Source: Bursaphelenchus xylophilus
Taxonomy: Eukaryota > Nematoda > Chromadorea > Rhabditida > Aphelenchoididae
Reading direction: 5' to 3'
DNA length: 64,000 nucleotides
Assembly (NCBI GenBank): GCA_904066235.2
Contig: CAJFCV020000002.1
Span: 11,842,001-11,906,000, forward strand
The translations under genes and the position numbers were made by a program. Shown piece by piece: positions 34,074 through 46,000 of the stretch. Positions within the stretch are counted from its first letter, which is position 1. Every line of letters begins with the position of its first letter. The notes under the pieces were generated by a model. It was not told where the DNA came from. It saw only the letters and a list, made by a program, of their open reading frames with translations, and did not search any database.

Positions 34074-37000
34074 TTAACAAAGTACTTTAATATCAACAGA
34101 AAAGAAGTCGCTTTTGAAGCTCAAATAATCATCATTTTCAAATCCAAGTTTTTCAAATTTAAATGTGAAAAAGTCGCGCAAAAGTTTCTGCATTTGAAGC
34201 TCGTTGTCATCTAATGCAATTTCCAGCTTTACCGCCGTTTTTACCGTCGCCGCTTCGCTGATTTGGCGGATGGTTTCCACGATTGGTTGGAGAGTGTCCA
34301 CAATTTGGACCGTTTCCATTTCCTCGCCTGAGGGCAAGGAAATAACATTTGTCTCCAAAGTAACCGTTTCCAGATTGGGGAAAGTAGACGCCAAATTTTT
34401 GTAAATTCCATGATAATAGGACATGTTATCCATGGCAAACCGGCAGCTCAGCTTTGTGACCGCAGGGTTTGGGGCATATCTGAAAATTACTTTGATTAGT
34501 TTGAATTAGTTGAATTTTTGTTAACTGTGTTATATGTAGTTGTTGAAAATGGCTTACCCTGAGTCTCTGAACGTCTCCAAAGACAATCCAATCATTTCAG
34601 TGGCGTTGGCGGCCAAAACTGGGGCATAATCTAAAATTTTTTGGTAAAATATGAAGAAAAATACAGGGTGCGCCAAAAATATTGGGACTCATATTTTTAC
34701 TTGCCCTGCGGGCTGTAATGGTACAAGAGCAAAGTGGTCGCTTGTGCAAACGTGCAATACTCCCAAGAATCTATCTTCAAAGTTTCAGACAGAGTAGTCG
34801 TATACGGAACTGGGACGATTGGGGAAAAAGACGATTGGGGAAAAGTACGATTGGGGAAACCGAAAAGTATTATTTTTCTTCGATGCAAATGTCGAAATTA
34901 GGATAATCGATTGTGCTCATTTCGCAAATGACATTCTTTTTTTTTGATTCTTACTTTTTTTCTTAAGTAGTACTGTAAAGTAGTAATTTTTGATTTTTTT
35001 TTCATAAATACTCGATTTAGGGGTTTTCGAGGGTGCTGATTTCGAATATCGGGTTTATTTTTTCTGAACATTACTAGTGTTCCTTAAGTAGTACTGTTAA
35101 GTACTAATTTTTTAAAAATTTTTGAAAAATACTGGATTTAGGGGATTTCGAAGGTGCTGGTTTCGAAAATCATGTTCATTTTTCCTCTAGTACTACATAG
35201 TACTATTCTTGATACTATATAGTACGAGGCCAAAATATGGCTTTTGACGTTAATGGTGTTGTTTTGATGCTTAGTACTCTTCAAAAACACGTTTGAAAGA
35301 CTTGGTGCTATATAGTACTACCTGATACTATGTAGTACGAGGTGTAAAGTTGGCCTTTAGGCGTTCGTGGTGTTGTTCTGGTGCTTAGTACGCCTATTTT
35401 TACTTCGTACTACATAGTATCAGACAGTACTATACAGCACCAAGTCTTTAAAACGTGTTTTTGAAGAGTACTAAGCATCAAAACAACACCATTAACGTCA
35501 AAAGCCATATTTTCACTTCGTACTATATAGTATCAGAATAGTACTATGTAGTACTAGAGGAAAAATTTACATGATTTTCGAAATCAGCACCCTCGATTAT
35601 CCTAACTTCGACATTTGCATGGAAGAAAAATAATACTTTCGATTTCCCCAATCGTACTTTTCCCCAATCGTCTTTTTCCCCAATCGTCCCTTTCCCCAAT
35701 CGTCTTTTTCCCCAATCGTCCAACTCCGGTCGTATACGACACCTGTTCTGCCATTATAAGTGCTCACAACTAAGGCCCCCGAGACACGGACCCCAAAATG
35801 GATAAAAATTGGAAACACCAAGTTTTACCGTTGCATGCTATGGCAGAAATTCACTTTATATGACAGAGTAGCGGTCGCTTTTTATACACTAAAAAAGATT
35901 TTTACTTATAATGACGATTACATCTTTTACAGTCCGTCAAAGTCGGCCTAAAAACGCGCCGTTTTCCAGAAAACTTCCGTAAGATCAAAGATTTTTATGT
36001 AGAAGTTTCCATGTACGGTTCCCAGCGTATTAGGCATCAGAGATGCTTTTATAAGGACAACGAGAGTCTTACTAGTCGTCTTTGAAAAATTATTTTTTTA
36101 TCTTCTGTCTCTGGGGGATGAAATAGTGACTACAGCGGTAGAATTTACTCTAAGGTTGCTCGTCAAGTTAACTTGGACTGAAGATCGCTAAAAGTAATTC
36201 AGTTGTGTCAGCATGTATCCCGAGTACAGCGTTATGTCGATTTTTACGCTCAAGTACTTTTCAACTTGTAGTAAACTGCCAAAATATATCAAGCTTCGAA
36301 GGACCGTGCCTCCAATCCGCACCATAAAGTTTTTTCCATACAGAAACTGTCCCCTTGTAGGTGTAGATTTTCTTTTACAGTATGACAATTCCCTATGTAT
36401 ACACTCTATAACCACAAAATTTTAGAGCAACACGGGCGATACTGTGGTATTGAGATCGTTAAAAACATAAAAATCCGAACTTTCGGGATTTTTTTTTGTT
36501 TTTTCGACCAGCGCCGCCATATCGGTCGTCAACCACGATTACATACGTTGTTACGAAGTGAATAGCATGTGCTTTATACGCAATAAATTTGAAGGATCTT
36601 ACTTTCCCTTAGCGGAAATAATGGCCAAATTGATTTGCCGGTCATCCACTTGAAAAGAAAATTTTGGTCCCCCAAAAACTTTTGAATATTTTTTCAAGTT
36701 TGCAATAGGCCCCAACGCTGGCATTACCGTTGCCGTATAGCAAGACTGTTACCCTTGCCAAAACGGCAAAAAGGTTTGATTCCAAGGCCAGCCGAAAAAA
36801 GCTACATGGAATTGATTTTTGTCCCAATATTTTTGGCGCACCCTGTATAAAGTGGATGGTTGAAAAAATCATTGCTTACATTGTTGGCTCGATCTTTGCT
36901 CGTTTATTATAATCTTTTTCAGAGCTGCGCCTTCCAGATGCCTGATGTCTTCCAATTGGCATTTAACGTTTGTTAATCGGCCTTTTACTTTTTCAAAAAT

Positions 37001-37818
37001 TTTAGCGTAGACTTGGGAGGCTGTGGGATTAAATGAAGGCTGGACCTCCAAAGAATACCGAGCCGATTTAAAATACTCTGAAATTAAATTATTTAGCTGA
37101 TTACATATACAAAAAGAGCTATAAGAAAACCTGAATTAAAATGTGATCTTCTCTTACCTTCACAGAATGCCACTGCCGCATTCTCGTCCTCATTTTCCAG
37201 CCGTTGATCCTTCCGTGTAATCGTTGACACAGAAGGCGTTTCGGAATCAAAAACACTTTTAACCGCTGTGTTGAACATGTTGAGGCTAGAGGCCTCATAA
37301 TTCATGTATTTTCCCGTCGACTCATTCAATTTACAGCCAATGGCCATATTGCAGCCAAATTGAACGTCGACGTTCTCGACTTTATGCATCTTTTTAATTG
37401 TGGTGCCGAGTTTTTTCGAGATTGTCTGAAATTTACCTTTGATAAGAACTATGCCATTTATTATAAAATTTTGAATCTCGACCACTGGTAATCAATTTTT
37501 TAAACAGTAGGCGATTACATACTGCAAGGAAAATACGTTTCTACTGCTATTTCGACTACTAACTCAAATTTACTAGCATTTTACTAACTCGAAAACGCCC
37601 TAAATCTTCTATTCCATGCTACAAAACTTCTTTAAAATAAAAAAAGTACTTACCCTTAAAGTCATCAGCATTTTCGTCCTTGTCAGCCCGGTTGTTTCGT
37701 TCAGCGCGGGGCTGATATTCCACAGCATATACTCACACCACGAGCTCGACGCCTTGGCCTTCAGGCTTGGCTTGGAGCTCTTCACGGCCTTCTTGGAGAT
37801 GGTTTTGTGGCTGACCAT
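34074..37818 (-). CDS. unrecognised 369-residue protein, possibly of the nematode F-box/LRR-like type
   Basis: Five exons (37654-37818, 37158-37425, 36880-37077, 34558-34630, 34074-34479) join in frame to 1110 nt. The N-terminus is basic (MVSHKTISKKAVKSSKPSLK), followed by a middle part with a few cysteines and, in the last exon, a stretch with spaced leucines (YKNLASTFPNLETVTLETNV) that recalls the C-terminal repeats of nematode F-box proteins. I see no F-box, so that label is only a guess. There are no membrane segments or signal peptide. Intron 3 is 2.2 kb because a mariner-type element with a nested second element sits in it. The first exon has overlapping open frames on both strands; this frame was chosen because its donor phase matches the TTTCAG acceptor at 37426-37428. 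Confidence 0.55.
34805..35728. mobile_element. CGGA-ended element (R3), copy 2, nested in M1
   Basis: It begins CGGAACTGGGACGATTGGGG, ends CAATCGTCCAACTCCG, and is flanked by GTCGTATA on both sides (34797-34804 and 35729-35736). The uninterrupted relative at 38299 shows the empty site. The ends have extra tandem copies of GACGATTGGGGAAAA. It is longer than copy 1 because of the R7 palindrome inside. Confidence 0.82.
35198..35565. repeat. TAGTACTATATAGTAC palindromic repeat (R7)
   Basis: A 370 bp near-palindrome made of blocks containing CTATATAGTAC, GTTTTGATGCTTAGTAC and AAAACACGT motifs, repeated in inverted order. The same blocks occur as direct tandem repeats at 40903-41185. Confidence 0.6.
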
Positions 37819-38133
37819 AGTGATGATTGCGGTGACGATGATGACAAGAGCACGGACAAATTAAATTTGTATGAATGAAATGTATTTATTTTTTTACTTG
37901 GAGTAGAGATTTTCTGTAATTTGTGTCTGTCTTAAAGCAGAAATTATTTGATTTTTTCAAAGAAGTATGTTTGATTGAAGTTACGTAAGTAAGAGCAGAA
38001 AAATTGCAAAATTGATAATATATTTGAGCCTTATGCGGTATGTTTATTCGATGTATTCTGTATAAATTTTCTCTGAAGTCATCAATAGCGGATTTAAGAT
38101 TGTTTTAAGTACGTTTATTACAACCAATTTTTT
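37819..38133. other. intergenic, start of the duplicated region
   Basis: The part from about 38040 (GATGTATTCTGTATAAATTT and the ACGTTTATTACAACCA motif) is similar to 56335-56430. No gene. Confidence 0.4.
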
Positions 38134-38290
38134 ATCGGTCTGTCGGAAAAATAACGGCGGATCGTCGCAGCAAAATGTCTCGCTTCGCCGCTATCGCGCA
38201 CCGAATCCCAAGCCGCGGCTTGCAGTCGCAAAGCGATGATGGGCGATTCCGAGGCGCCACGATCCGCCGTTATTTTCCCGACATACTGAT
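38134..38290. repeat. R2 MITE (copy c)
   Basis: Inverted ends ATCGGTCTGTCGGAAAAATA and TATTTTCCCGACATACTGAT with a GGCGGATCGT palindrome interior; directly abuts the truncated mariner copy at 38299. Confidence 0.65.
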
Positions 38291-38298
38291 ATATTGTA

Positions 38299-39330
38299 CA
38301 GGGTGCGCCAATAAAATCTGGACTAATATTTCGTTTGCTTGCCCTGCGAGCTGTAAGAGTACGGGAACAAAGTGGGCGATTGTGGGCACGTGTAATACGT
38401 CCTAGAAGCCATTTTTAAAGTTTCAGACAAAATAATTGTCTACGACACATGTTTTGCCATTATAAGTGCTTACAACTAAGGCGCCTGAAACGCGGACCCC
38501 AAATTGGTCAAAAAATGGTTGCGCTATCTTTATCGTTTTATGCTATGGGCTGAAATTTACTTTTTCTGATAGCGCTCCGGTCGGTTTTCATACACTGAGA
38601 TTGATTTTGCCTCACTATGACAATTAGGCTTTTTACAGCTCGCCAAGGTTGACATAAAAACGGGCCCTTTTGTATATATTGTACTTTGGGGGAGATTGGT
38701 CGAGAGATATCCGGGGTTTCTGCGGGTTTTCCAGGAGCTGACAGGGCTATTTAAAAGTTTACAAAAAATGTAACAAAACGCCAGCCGATTTGCAAGCAAA
38801 CCTTGAAGTTTTCAGAAAATTTTTTTTGGCAGCCTGCGCCCTAGGATAGAGAATGGCTACAAAAATGTAAAACGGGGTTTTCAGATCATAAATATCGTTC
38901 ATTGTCAATTTTTTGCAAACTGCCAAAACGTTTCAAGTTCCGAATGACCGTGCCTTGAGTTCCCCCCATGAACTTTTATATATGCAGAAACGGTCCCCTT
39001 GTATGTGCGGATTGGCTTTTACACTATAACGGTTGGCTAAGCATACGCTCTATAATCACGGAATTTTGGAGCAACACGAGCTATAACTGGCGTTGAGGTC
39101 CTCAAAAACACAAAAATCCAAAATTTTGGGGCTTTTTTCTGTTTCCGCCACCAGCGCCGCCAGACCGGCCGCCAACCATGATTCCGTAGGCTGTTACAAA
39201 GTCAACGGCACGTACTTTATATGCAATAAATTCGAAGAACGTCAGTGACCATTAGCAGAAATAATGGAAGAATTAATATCCCATTCATCATCTGGAAAAA
39301 AATCTTCTCACGTCAAAATCTTTACAAAAT
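38299..39330. mobile_element. truncated mariner-type element M1b
   Basis: It starts CAGGGTGCGCCAATAAAATC after a TA and is similar to M1 along its length, including the empty R3 site. No right terminal repeat is present. A 236 bp segment at 38672-38907 interrupts it. Confidence 0.65.
38672..38907. repeat. duplicated 230 bp segment
   Basis: The sequence starting TATATTGTACTTTGGGGG and containing GGCAGCCTGCGCCCTAGG is nearly identical to 56438-56665 in the other half of the segmental duplication. Confidence 0.7.
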
Positions 39331-40081
39331 CAGGACAGTATCGAAGACTTGTCAATGATTTTTAAGGCATTATGTTTTTGATACCATATCTACGGGATTT
39401 TGGTCATGACAGAAGCTGTTACAACCAACGGTACAAATAAAATTGCACCTAGCAGTGTAGTTATTTGTTGTACAGATTAGGAGAACCGTCACACGTCAAA
39501 ATAAAAGGGAATTTCGTCAAAGCCGTCGCGATCCGCGAAATGGAGAAATCGGCGAAGAAAAAATGAACGTATTTAAGAACTTATGCAAATTTATCCGCCG
39601 AGCATCCGCCAAAAAGAAGAATAATACTTTTGGTTGATCAGGGCCGTATAAGACCTACAACTTTAGTTTTCTCATCATAATTTCTGAAATGGGTTTATTT
39701 TTTTCTTCGCCGATTTCTCCGCCGAATTGCCTTTTTTTCATCTGCCAGCCGGCTGAAGACGTATTAAGTCGTTTTCAGGCTCCAAGCCACCAGATATACC
39801 ATACTCTTTGGTTTTAGCCAATTTTGACTATCCGGAGTCGAAGAAAAATTGTCCGCCGAGGTTAAAAAATGTCTCCGCCGAAGCATAGAAATTTGAAAGA
39901 AATGTCATATTGTATCTTCTGAACCCTTTTCAGCCGATTCTCTTTACCCGTGTCCGCAGTGCGAATTCAAGACATTATGTGTCGCCTTTCTTCGACGACA
40001 TGGAATACTGACTTTAGATGGCCGATCAAAAAAAAATCACACATAAAAATATTTACTCAAAAAAAGATGAATGATCTCTCA
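39331..40081. other. intergenic with an imperfect hairpin
   Basis: Repeated TTCTTCGCCGATTTCTCCGC and its complement occur near 39540-39560 and 39705-39725. From about 39950 the sequence matches 55745 onward (flank of the duplicated receptor gene). No gene seen. Confidence 0.4.
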
Positions 40082-43000
40082 CTAGTCATACGACTTGAAC
40101 GTGCCCGCCAACTTGAACTCGGCATTTGGAAAATGGACCGGAAGGTGGAGGTCGTCGCTCGGTTCTACCTGAAACTTTTTCAAAATATAAAATGCGCTTA
40201 AAAACCAATTCGCAGGTAAAAAAAAAAAAATTCCACATACCGCCAGATAATACAGGATCATCATCTCGGCGACGTTTTCCAGCGCCAAGTCGTCCGTGTA
40301 GAGACCCCGCATGTGACACAAGGTAATAGCCTCCTTGGTGTTGAACTCGTCCGGTATTCCTTCTTCGGTACACTCCAACTTGATCTTCCTGGCCTCTTCA
40401 ATGTTCTTCACCCCCTCCCAAGGCAGTGGAACCATCATTCGCAGGATCATGAAGAGCAGGCTCTCCGAGTCCTCCACCTTCAACGCTTTCTTCGCGTGGA
40501 TGTGAGTGGTTGCCGTTTCGGGGATTGGATAAAAGGCCGAGCGTTCCGAGCCGATTCTGATTGCATATCCGAGGTCAGTAATGACAAACTGCAAGAAAAA
40601 TTTTTGTGAAATTTGAATAAAATTTGAAATGTTTTCGCTTCGGGACTTGAAAGAAAGGATTTTTTGTGAAATTTGAATAAAATTTGAAATGTTTTCGCTC
40701 CGGGACTTGAAAAAAAGGATTTTTTGTGAAATTTGAAAAAAAATTTGAAATGTTTTCGCTTCGGGACTGGGAAAAAAAGAATTTTTGGAAAATTCAACAA
40801 AATTTTGAAATCTTTTCGCATCGGGAGTAGAAAAAGGGTGTCTGACTGACTATTAACTGTGGTGCCGCCAGCACTAAAATTTTGTCTAAAACCAATGGCC
40901 ACCTGGTACTATATAGTACCACGTGTTTTTGGGCTCTACTAAGCACCACACCATCACCATTACTGCCTTACGGCCAAATTTTCACTTCTCACTAAACAGT
41001 ACCAGTTGGTACTATATAGTACCAAGTGTTAAAACGTGTTTTTGGGTTCTACTAAGCACCAAACCAACGGCATTACCGCCTTACGGCCAAATTTGCACCT
41101 CGTACTAAATAGTACCAAGTGTTAAAAATGTGTTTTTTAAGCAGTACTAGGCACCAAAACAACACCATTAACGTCTATAAGTGTTATAAGTCGAAAAAAT
41201 TTCAAAAAGAATCCCTAAAGGTAGTAAAGTAACAGAAACCCAGTTTTCATATTCAGTCAGTTCATACTCAGTCAGCTCAAAAACATTTCAAATTTTATTC
41301 AAATTTCACAAAAAATCCTTTTTTTCCAACTCCCGAAGCGAAAACATTTCAAAATTTTTTCAAATTTCACAAAAAATCCTATTTTTCCAACTCCCGAAGC
41401 GAAAACATTTCAAAATTTTTTCAAATTTCACAAAAAATCCTTTTTTTCTAAGTCCCGAAGCGAAAACATTTAAAAAAAAATTTTCAGGTAACCTATCTTC
41501 GGGGTAACCTCTCCTCCGAGGTAACCTATCCTCGGGGTAACCTATCCTACGAGGTAACCTATCCGTGGGGTAACCTATCCTCCGAGGTTACCTATCCGAA
41601 ACTTGGGGTAACCTATCCGGTGGGGTAACCTATTTGTCAGGGGTAACCTATCCTCCGAGAACGCCGGCCCGAAAGGTGAAAAAGTATTTAAAAAAAAATT
41701 AATACTAAACCAGAAAAAATACAAACTCAACTCACCCGATACGTATCTCGGTCTTTCTTGACGTAGAATGCACTTTCTTTGATGTACCGATGGCAAATCC
41801 CGTACTTGATCAGCGCTTTGGTGCAGTAAAGCAACTGGAAGAAGAGTTTTTGGGCCTCGTTCAGAGCCATTAGTTGTCCTTGGCGCATCTCGCGAACGTT
41901 TGGTCCATAATTTTCGACCCGCATGCAGTAGACGCCTTCGGAGAAGTGGCAGCAGCTCAGCATACTGCCAATATAGCTGAAACAAACGGATTAGAAGTTT
42001 TTTTATAATTTTTTTCCAGTGGGGGACCTGATCCAATGGCAAAAAACGTCCCATTTTGCATCCAGGAAGGAACCAAATTGTCTCCAAATACCTCCCTTCT
42101 ATAAGCTGAAAAACTCCGTTTTGAAGAGCGCGCCCTTTCCTTCAAAAAGAGAACGCTAGCGCCGACTGCTTCCAACAATATTCGCAATCAAAAAGCGCGC
42201 GCCTTTTGCGTTTCTCTCTTTCTCTTTTGGCCTTCTGTATTTGCCGAATTTTGTTTTTTCCCCGGAGAAGGAGAATGCAAGAAAAGAAAAAAGCGCGCGA
42301 TTTTTGATTGCGAATATTGTTGGAAGCAGTCGGAGCTAGCGCTGTCTTATTGAAGGAAAGGGCGCGCCCTTCAAAACGGGGTTTTTTAGCTTATAGAAGG
42401 GAGGTATTTGGAGATAATTTGGTTCCTTCCTGGATGCAAAATGGGACGTTTTTTGCCATTGGATCAGGCCCTTCACTGTACAGGGTGGGCCACTAAAACC
42501 TTCCGTCATCTTTTTTTAGATTTCTCCGCGGAGACTCCGCCGATTTTCATGAAATTTAGATTTTTCTGGAGCTGAGATGCGCCATTTTCAATCGGTTGAA
42601 TTTGAAAAAAAATATCCTGAATTGACCTTTCTTCCCAAGTTCCAAAGCGAAAACATTTAAAAATTTTGTTCAAATTCTTCAAAAAATTCTTTTTTACAAG
42701 TCCCGAAGCGAAAACATTTCAAAAATTTTTCAAATTCACCAAAAAATTCTTTTTTCCCAGTCCCGAAGCGAAAATATTAAACGGCATCGTTGACCCGAAA
42801 TGTCGTTGACCCGAGGTGTCGTTGACCCGAAGTGTCGTTGACCCGAGTTGTCGTTGACCCGAGTTGTCGCGACCCGAGTTGTCCCTGACCCGAAATGTCG
42901 TAGCGCCGAAAATCATTCCAAAAATTTTCTATGTTTTAGCGGTTTCGGCTCGAAAATAATTTTCAAAAACTTTGGGAAGGCATAGAAAGGTCAATTCAGG

Positions 43001-46000
43001 ATAATTTTGTTTCAAATTCAACCGGTTGAAAATGGCGCATCTCAGCTCGAGAAAAATCTAAATTTCATGAAAATCGGCGGAGTCTCAGCGGAGAAATCTA
43101 AAAAAAGAGGACGGAAGGTTTTAGTGGCCCACCCTGTATTTCTCAAAATTTTGTTTGGTCCCCATCCAACTTACGCTTTGTCTGGGAGCTTCGGCAGTTG
43201 GTCCAAGAGCTGGTAGACGCCGCTCTCGCAGGCGAGCGGTTGCTTGTATTTGGGGCCTAGGTTGGCCTCCAACTTGTACCAGTACGACGTCCCCTTGTAC
43301 TGGTATTCGTAAAATGCGCCGAATTGGCCCTCGGCGACCATCCGCTTCACCTCCACATTATCGATGATCGTCTGAAAAACACAAAATGAAAATCAAACAC
43401 AACAGCAGCAATAGAAATTCCATCATATAACCCCATATTGCATCATAGTTCATCGTATTTTACTAAATATTGGACATACAAGGGTCATATATTGTAACGG
43501 TTATAACTTTTTCCGGAGGAGTCTTGGAAAGCTGAGATTTTGCATAGTGGTTCACCACAACCTGGGCAACAAAAATTTAAGAGGGATTTTTTGTGTGTAC
43601 TTTTAAAGTGCAGATAGCTCAATAAGAAGGCCAAAATTGCAGTTTTTTCGGTTATAACTCTGCGAATCGGGCCAGAAAAATGCCTTTTAATGCCTCTGCT
43701 ACTCAAGTTTGGATGTCCATAGTATTGAAATGAAAGTCCTGAAAGTTTTAGCTCGCGTTTCGCAGGCGCCGCCGAGATATCGGACGATTTATGTCGCCGA
43801 GAGAGCGCGCTAAACGTGGAGAGCGGTCAGAGAGAAAAACGTTTTTGGCCATAACTTTGGCAGTTTCGTGCGGAAAAATTTGATTTTTTTGTAGAAACAT
43901 TATCCTTTACGGTTGAAATAGGCATGAAACTTTTCATGCCGAAATTCGGCAAAAAGTCCTAAATTTTCGCCGGCTTTCGATTTAAAAATCTTGGTTGTTT
44001 CTGCAAAGCGCGAGCTAGGATTCTCTCATATATCTTAGAAAAAATTATTCTAAATTTGTGCCGAGTTTCATGAAGATCTGAGCGTCGCACTTGGAGTACT
44101 TCCCCTGTCAATAAGGCCCAGACAGTTGCAATACAGTCATACTAATAATTTCAGGCCCTATGGGGCCCATACTCGCAAGTTTTTAGCAAAAATAGCAACC
44201 GTGTCGATCATTTTGAAACACCCAAAATTTGGAAAATCTTTTGTGCAAAGTGCAATTGCAGTGCAATAAAAAAGATTATTTTTTGGTATAGGTTTTCGAA
44301 CCTCCTCTTTCAATCTGTAAAGGTTTCGTATCCGTCAACTGCACGTCGACGCCGCAATTGCAGATTTTATAGGCGTGCCTATCATTTTGAAATGCAGTGT
44401 ATACCAACATTTCAGTCCGAAAAACACAAAAAAAAAATTTTTTTAATTTTTTTAAAAGTCCCCAAAAATCCCATTATAACACAAAGTCACTCACCGGGAC
44501 CTGAAGTCTCCTGCCACTCTTCAGCTTTACCAAACGATATCTGCCCTCGCACTCCTTTGGCGTTTGCATTCCCGTGCCAGTGGAGAAGTCGTATCGGACG
44601 TGGCGCGCGGGATGACGGCTGAAGTTAAATACATTTAGATCAATAATTTGATCGAAACCTTACCGATACTGTCTTTTCTTGTATAGTCGAATGAGAAAAA
44701 TGGCCAGTCCTGTCAGCAGTAAGAGGAACACCAGCGCCCCGCCAATACCTCCACCTATCAGCGCCCAATTCGGGGATTCAGCTTGGATCGTCGCCATCGT
44801 CACATTCTCGGAACTTCTAAAAAAATATAATTCACAGAAAGCGAGGACCCACGATCTTCTGTTCGGATTGTACAGGTAGTTGATGTAGGTGTTGTTCAAA
44901 TAATCGGTTACCTCAGGACCAGGTTGCTGACATCCTTCCACCGAAAATTTAATAAGGATGTAGTCCTGAAAACAAGAATTAGATTACAAATAAAACAAAA
45001 ACAGTTTTTTGGCGCTACGGCGTTTCGGGTCAGGGACAGCTCGGGTCAACGACATTTCGGGTTAACGACACGATATCGTTTAATTTTTTTGTTTCGGGAC
45101 TGGAAAAAAGAATTTTTGAGAAAACTGAAGAAATTTTTTAAACGTTTTCGCTTCGGGAAAAGAAAACAAAAAAAAGATTTTTTGTGGAGAACCGATCTGA
45201 ATGTTACAATTTTATTTTACAGAGTAGGGTAAAAATGTTTTTTCTGGATTTTTTAGATAAATTATTCCGCTGTTGACTGTTAGGAAAGGACGTATCTTGT
45301 ATGTAAACGTGAAAATTTTGTTCAAATTCTTCAAAAAGTTCTGTTTTCCTAGTCCCGAAGCGGAAACATTTAATTTTTTTTCAAATTCTCCAAAAAATTC
45401 TTTTTTCCCAGTCCCGAAGCGAAAACATTAAACGGTATCGTTAACCCGGAATGTCGTTGACCCGATCCGTCCCTGACCCGAAAAGTTGGGACGCGTTTTT
45501 TTAACTTACTAATGGAAAAAGTAAGACGTTCTTTGAATTCAACTTGAATTTGTCGTCCTTTGCGCATTCCGACGCTTTCCAAACGTGATCCACAGCCCAA
45601 TTTATTTCTTTGCAGACGTCCTCTCCCTTATTTTTGAAGACAATCTTGTCTCCAAACACTGCTAGCTTGCTCTCGCAGTTGAACTGGTTCTCGGTTTCGT
45701 GTGCGTACCCGGTAAGCTTGGTTCCGTTCAATTTGAACGAGGTTACATATGGTACCTGACACCCAATGCTCACCAAATCAAGCCCCAAAATTTCGGAAAA
45801 TGTTTGTGCAGCGCAGTACCTTTCCTCGAAAGCTTTGTTGAATACGGGGCAAATCCTGCAACGTCACAGATGAGTTGGCTCGTCGGCCGTCCCGTTTCAA
45901 ATTTTCTTCGGCCCGGGCCGGCCCATTGAAACAAAAGTCTCCCCAAGTCTAACTCGTTATGACCAAACTCTTTTCTATCATCACGTAAATAGATAAATAC

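Larger units (their letters stand above)
34664..36845. mobile_element. mariner-type element M1 with a nested insertion
   Basis: The inverted ends CAGGGTGCGCCAAAAATATT and AATATTTTTGGCGCACCCTG have TA on each side; total length 2182 bp. Removing the nested element at 34805-35728 and its duplication leaves about 1250 bp, the normal size for a Tc1/mariner element. Its transposase frames are too broken to read. A second, 3'-truncated copy starts at 38299. Confidence 0.8.

Noticed and set aside
37616..37864. 82-codon hydrophobic ORF on the plus strand
   Set aside because: It is the antisense of the first exon of the minus-strand gene, which joins in frame to four more exons.
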